Positions 5,598-6,907 of a stretch of 6,907 nt of DNA are shown one piece after another (within the stretch, counting starts at the first letter, position 1; each line of letters starts with the position of its first letter). A program made the position numbers and the translations under genes. The notes beneath the pieces are model-generated. The model saw only the letters and a list, made by a program, of their open reading frames with translations, searched no databases and was not told the origin of the DNA. The stretch is from the NCBI GenBank assembly GCA_946626265.1, contig CAMOUE010000122.1:1-6907 (forward strand), written 5' to 3'. This stretch comes from an uncultured Eggerthellaceae bacterium (lineage in GTDB: Bacteria; Actinomycetota; Coriobacteriia; Coriobacteriales; Eggerthellaceae).

Positions 5598-5855
5598 ATG
5601 GCAAAGTACCAGTTCCGTCCGCGGGGCGTCTGCTCCCAGCAAATCACATTCGCGCTCGAGGACGGCAAGCTGCACGACGTCGAGTTCTACGGCGGCTGCA
5701 ACGGCAACCTGAAGGCGATCGGCAAGCTGCTCGAAGGCGCCGACGCCCAGTGGACCATCGACACGCTGTCCGGCAACACATGCGGACCGCGGCCCACGTC
5801 GTGCGCCGACCAGCTGACCATCGCCGTGAAGCAGGCGCTCGAACAGGAAGCGTAA
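5598..5855 (+). CDS. TSCPD domain protein with four conserved cysteines (TIGR03905-like)
   Basis: The product is 85 residues, the full length of the small single-domain TSCPD family. It has the cysteines that define this four-Cys subgroup: C12 in R-G-V-C-S-Q, C34 in Y-G-G-C-N-G-N, C62 in G-N-T-C-G, and C69 in T-S-C-A-D-Q-L (the TSCPD motif reads T-S-C-A-D here). The central F-Y-G-G-C-N-G-N-L-K-A-I-G-K-L-L-E-G matches family members. Four cysteines in an 85-residue protein suggest metal or Fe-S binding or thiol chemistry. A related TSCPD domain occurs at the C-terminus of some B12-dependent ribonucleotide reductases. The function is not established. Its position between selA and selB, 37 and 46 bases from each, suggests a selenium-linked role by context only. 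The start is supported by GAGAGAGG 8 bases upstream. Confidence 0.9.
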   Translation: MAKYQFRPRGVCSQQITFALEDGKLHDVEFYGGCNGNLKAIGKLLEGADAQWTIDTLSGNTCGPRPTSCADQLTIAVKQALEQEA

Positions 5856-5901
5856 GCCGCAAGTCGACACCCGGCTCGGCTCGATCAACGGACGCACAAT
5901 C

Positions 5902-6907
5902 ATGAACGCGCAGCAACCAGACCTGATACTCGGAACCGCAGGCCACATCGATCACGGCAAATCGGCCCTCGTGTTGGCGTTGACGGGCACCGACCCCGAC
6001 AGGCTCGCAGAGGAGAAATCCCGCGGTATCACCATCAAGCTCGGATTTGCCCAGCTCGAACTGCCAAACGGCCGCACGATGGGCGTCGTCGACGTCCCAG
6101 GCCACGAGCGCTTCGTGAAGCAGATGATCGCCGGTGCGACGGGAGTCGATGTGGCATTGCTCGTCATCGCGGCCGACGACGGCGTGATGCCGCAGACCGT
6201 CGAGCATGTCGCCGTGCTGCAAACGCTTGGCATCGGGACGTGCGTGGTCGCGTTGACGAAAGCGGACCTGGTCGACGACGACTGGCTCGAGTTCGTCTCT
6301 GGCGAGGTTGCGGAATACCTGGCAAGCACGCCCTTTGCAGACGCCCCCATCGTCGCGGTCTCGAGCAAGACCGGTCGCGGCCTCGACGAGCTGAAAGACG
6401 CGATCCAGAAAGCGAGCGAGCGCGCAAGCCGCGTGAACCGCGGCGCCGCGGCGCGTTTGCCCATCGACCGCGCGTTCTCGATCAAAGGCGCCGGAACCGT
6501 CGTCACGGGGACGCTTTGGAGCGGCTCGGTGTCGGCGGGCGACGAACTCGAGGTGCTCCCGGGCGAGAAACGCTTCCGCGTCCGCTCGATTCAGATCCAC
6601 GGCACCGACACCGAATGCGCCCATGCGGGAAACCGCGTTGCGTTGAACTTGGCAGACGCGCCGAGCGGCGCGCTTGGGGCGGGCGATTTTCTCTGCACGC
6701 CGGAAAGCGTGCACCTCACGGACCGGTTCGACTGCCTGTTCACCTACCTCGACACCGCCAAGCGCAACAAGCCGCTCGAGACAGGCGCGCGCATGCACGT
6801 CGCGCACGGGACGCGGGAGGTTATCGGCCGCGTTCTCTTCTGCGACGGGTTGCAGAAGCTCGCTCCCGGCGATTCGGCGTATGCGCAGATCCGCCTCGAG
6901 GAAGAGC
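5902..6907 (+). CDS. selB: SelB, selenocysteine-specific translation elongation factor (3' truncated by window)
   Basis: Codons run open from ATG 5902 to the window edge, giving 335 of the roughly 600-640 residues expected. SelB is a GTPase that carries Sec-tRNA(Sec) to the ribosome at UGA codons marked by a SECIS hairpin. GTPase motifs: G-H-I-D-H-G-K-S (14-21, G1), R-G-I-T-I (41-45, G2), D-V-P-G-H-E (64-69, G3), T-K-A-D (119-122, G4, with T in place of the N of EF-Tu as is usual in SelB), and S-S-K-T-G (154-158, G5). Domain II covers about 185-265, with R-A-F-S-I-K-G-A-G-T-V-V-T-G-T (190-204). Domain III begins near 270. The C-terminal winged-helix domains that bind SECIS RNA lie beyond the window. 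Only a weak GGA precedes the ATG (9 bases upstream), but no other in-frame start is near. It is probably co-transcribed with selA and the TSCPD gene. Confidence 0.97.
   Translation, partial: MNAQQPDLILGTAGHIDHGKSALVLALTGTDPDRLAEEKSRGITIKLGFAQLELPNGRTMGVVDVPGHERFVKQMIAGATGVDVALLVIAADDGVMPQTVEHVAVLQTLGIGTCVVALTKADLVDDDWLEFVSGEVAEYLASTPFADAPIVAVSSKTGRGLDELKDAIQKASERASRVNRGAAARLPIDRAFSIKGAGTVVTGTLWSGSVSAGDELEVLPGEKRFRVRSIQIHGTDTECAHAGNRVALNLADAPSGALGAGDFLCTPESVHLTDRFDCLFTYLDTAKRNKPLETGARMHVAHGTREVIGRVLFCDGLQKLAPGDSAYAQIRLEEE

Noticed and set aside
3968..5668. 566-codon minus-strand open frame opposite selA
   Set aside because: It is antisense to an unmistakable selA and has shadow-type composition. 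Its long openness results from third-position GC bias.
6724..6735. GGTTCGA T-loop-like string suggesting a tRNA (selC)
   Set aside because: It lies inside selB codons without matching acceptor or anticodon stems. A similar string at 975-982 lies inside the desulfurase gene. No tRNA-Sec is visible.
5644..6807. 387-codon minus-strand open frame opposite the TSCPD gene and selB
   Set aside because: It is antisense to the selB GTPase domain, whose motifs are all intact; the antisense translation shows no family features.

Overview
This window carries a selenium-metabolism locus from a GC-rich anaerobe. The strong GC bias at third codon positions, the large set of anaerobe-type Se/S-handling proteins and the gene content suggest a Coriobacteriia/Eggerthellaceae-like actinobacterium. 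That placement is inference; no rRNA or other marker gene is present to prove it.

The window holds two divergent gene groups separated by an intergenic region of about 390 bp (3733-4123). Leftward (minus strand), in transcription order, are: a double-cubane/2-hydroxyacyl-CoA dehydratase-family reductase (2458-3732), a DUF3343 putative Se/S-carrier protein with a CCG cysteine motif (2049-2372), YedF (TusA domain plus DsrE-like domain, 1424-2023), a class V aminotransferase of the cysteine desulfurase family (278-1420), and a second, smaller DUF3343 protein with a GCG motif (39-278). The last two overlap as TGATG. A strong Shine-Dalgarno sequence on the minus strand at the extreme left edge (4-9) shows that the operon continues outside the window.

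Rightward (plus strand) are selA (selenocysteine synthase, 4124-5560), a small four-cysteine TSCPD-domain protein (5598-5855), and selB (Sec-specific elongation factor, from 5902, cut by the right edge). selA and selB are canonical Sec-incorporation genes. The leftward genes look like a sulfur/selenium mobilisation and relay set: a desulfurase would release S or Se from Cys or Sec, and YedF and the DUF3343 proteins would pass it on as persulfide or perselenide. The reductase is the least explained member. selD (selenophosphate synthetase) and selC (tRNA-Sec) are not in the window.

The divergent intergenic region contains an AT-rich 26-bp near-perfect palindrome just upstream of the reductase gene (candidate operator), a second 13-bp palindrome, and a long selA leader. 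That leader has an in-frame UGA followed at SECIS-like distance by a GAAA-capped hairpin. I found no convincing promoter hexamer pair, no terminator, no CRISPR array, no mobile element and no tRNA.
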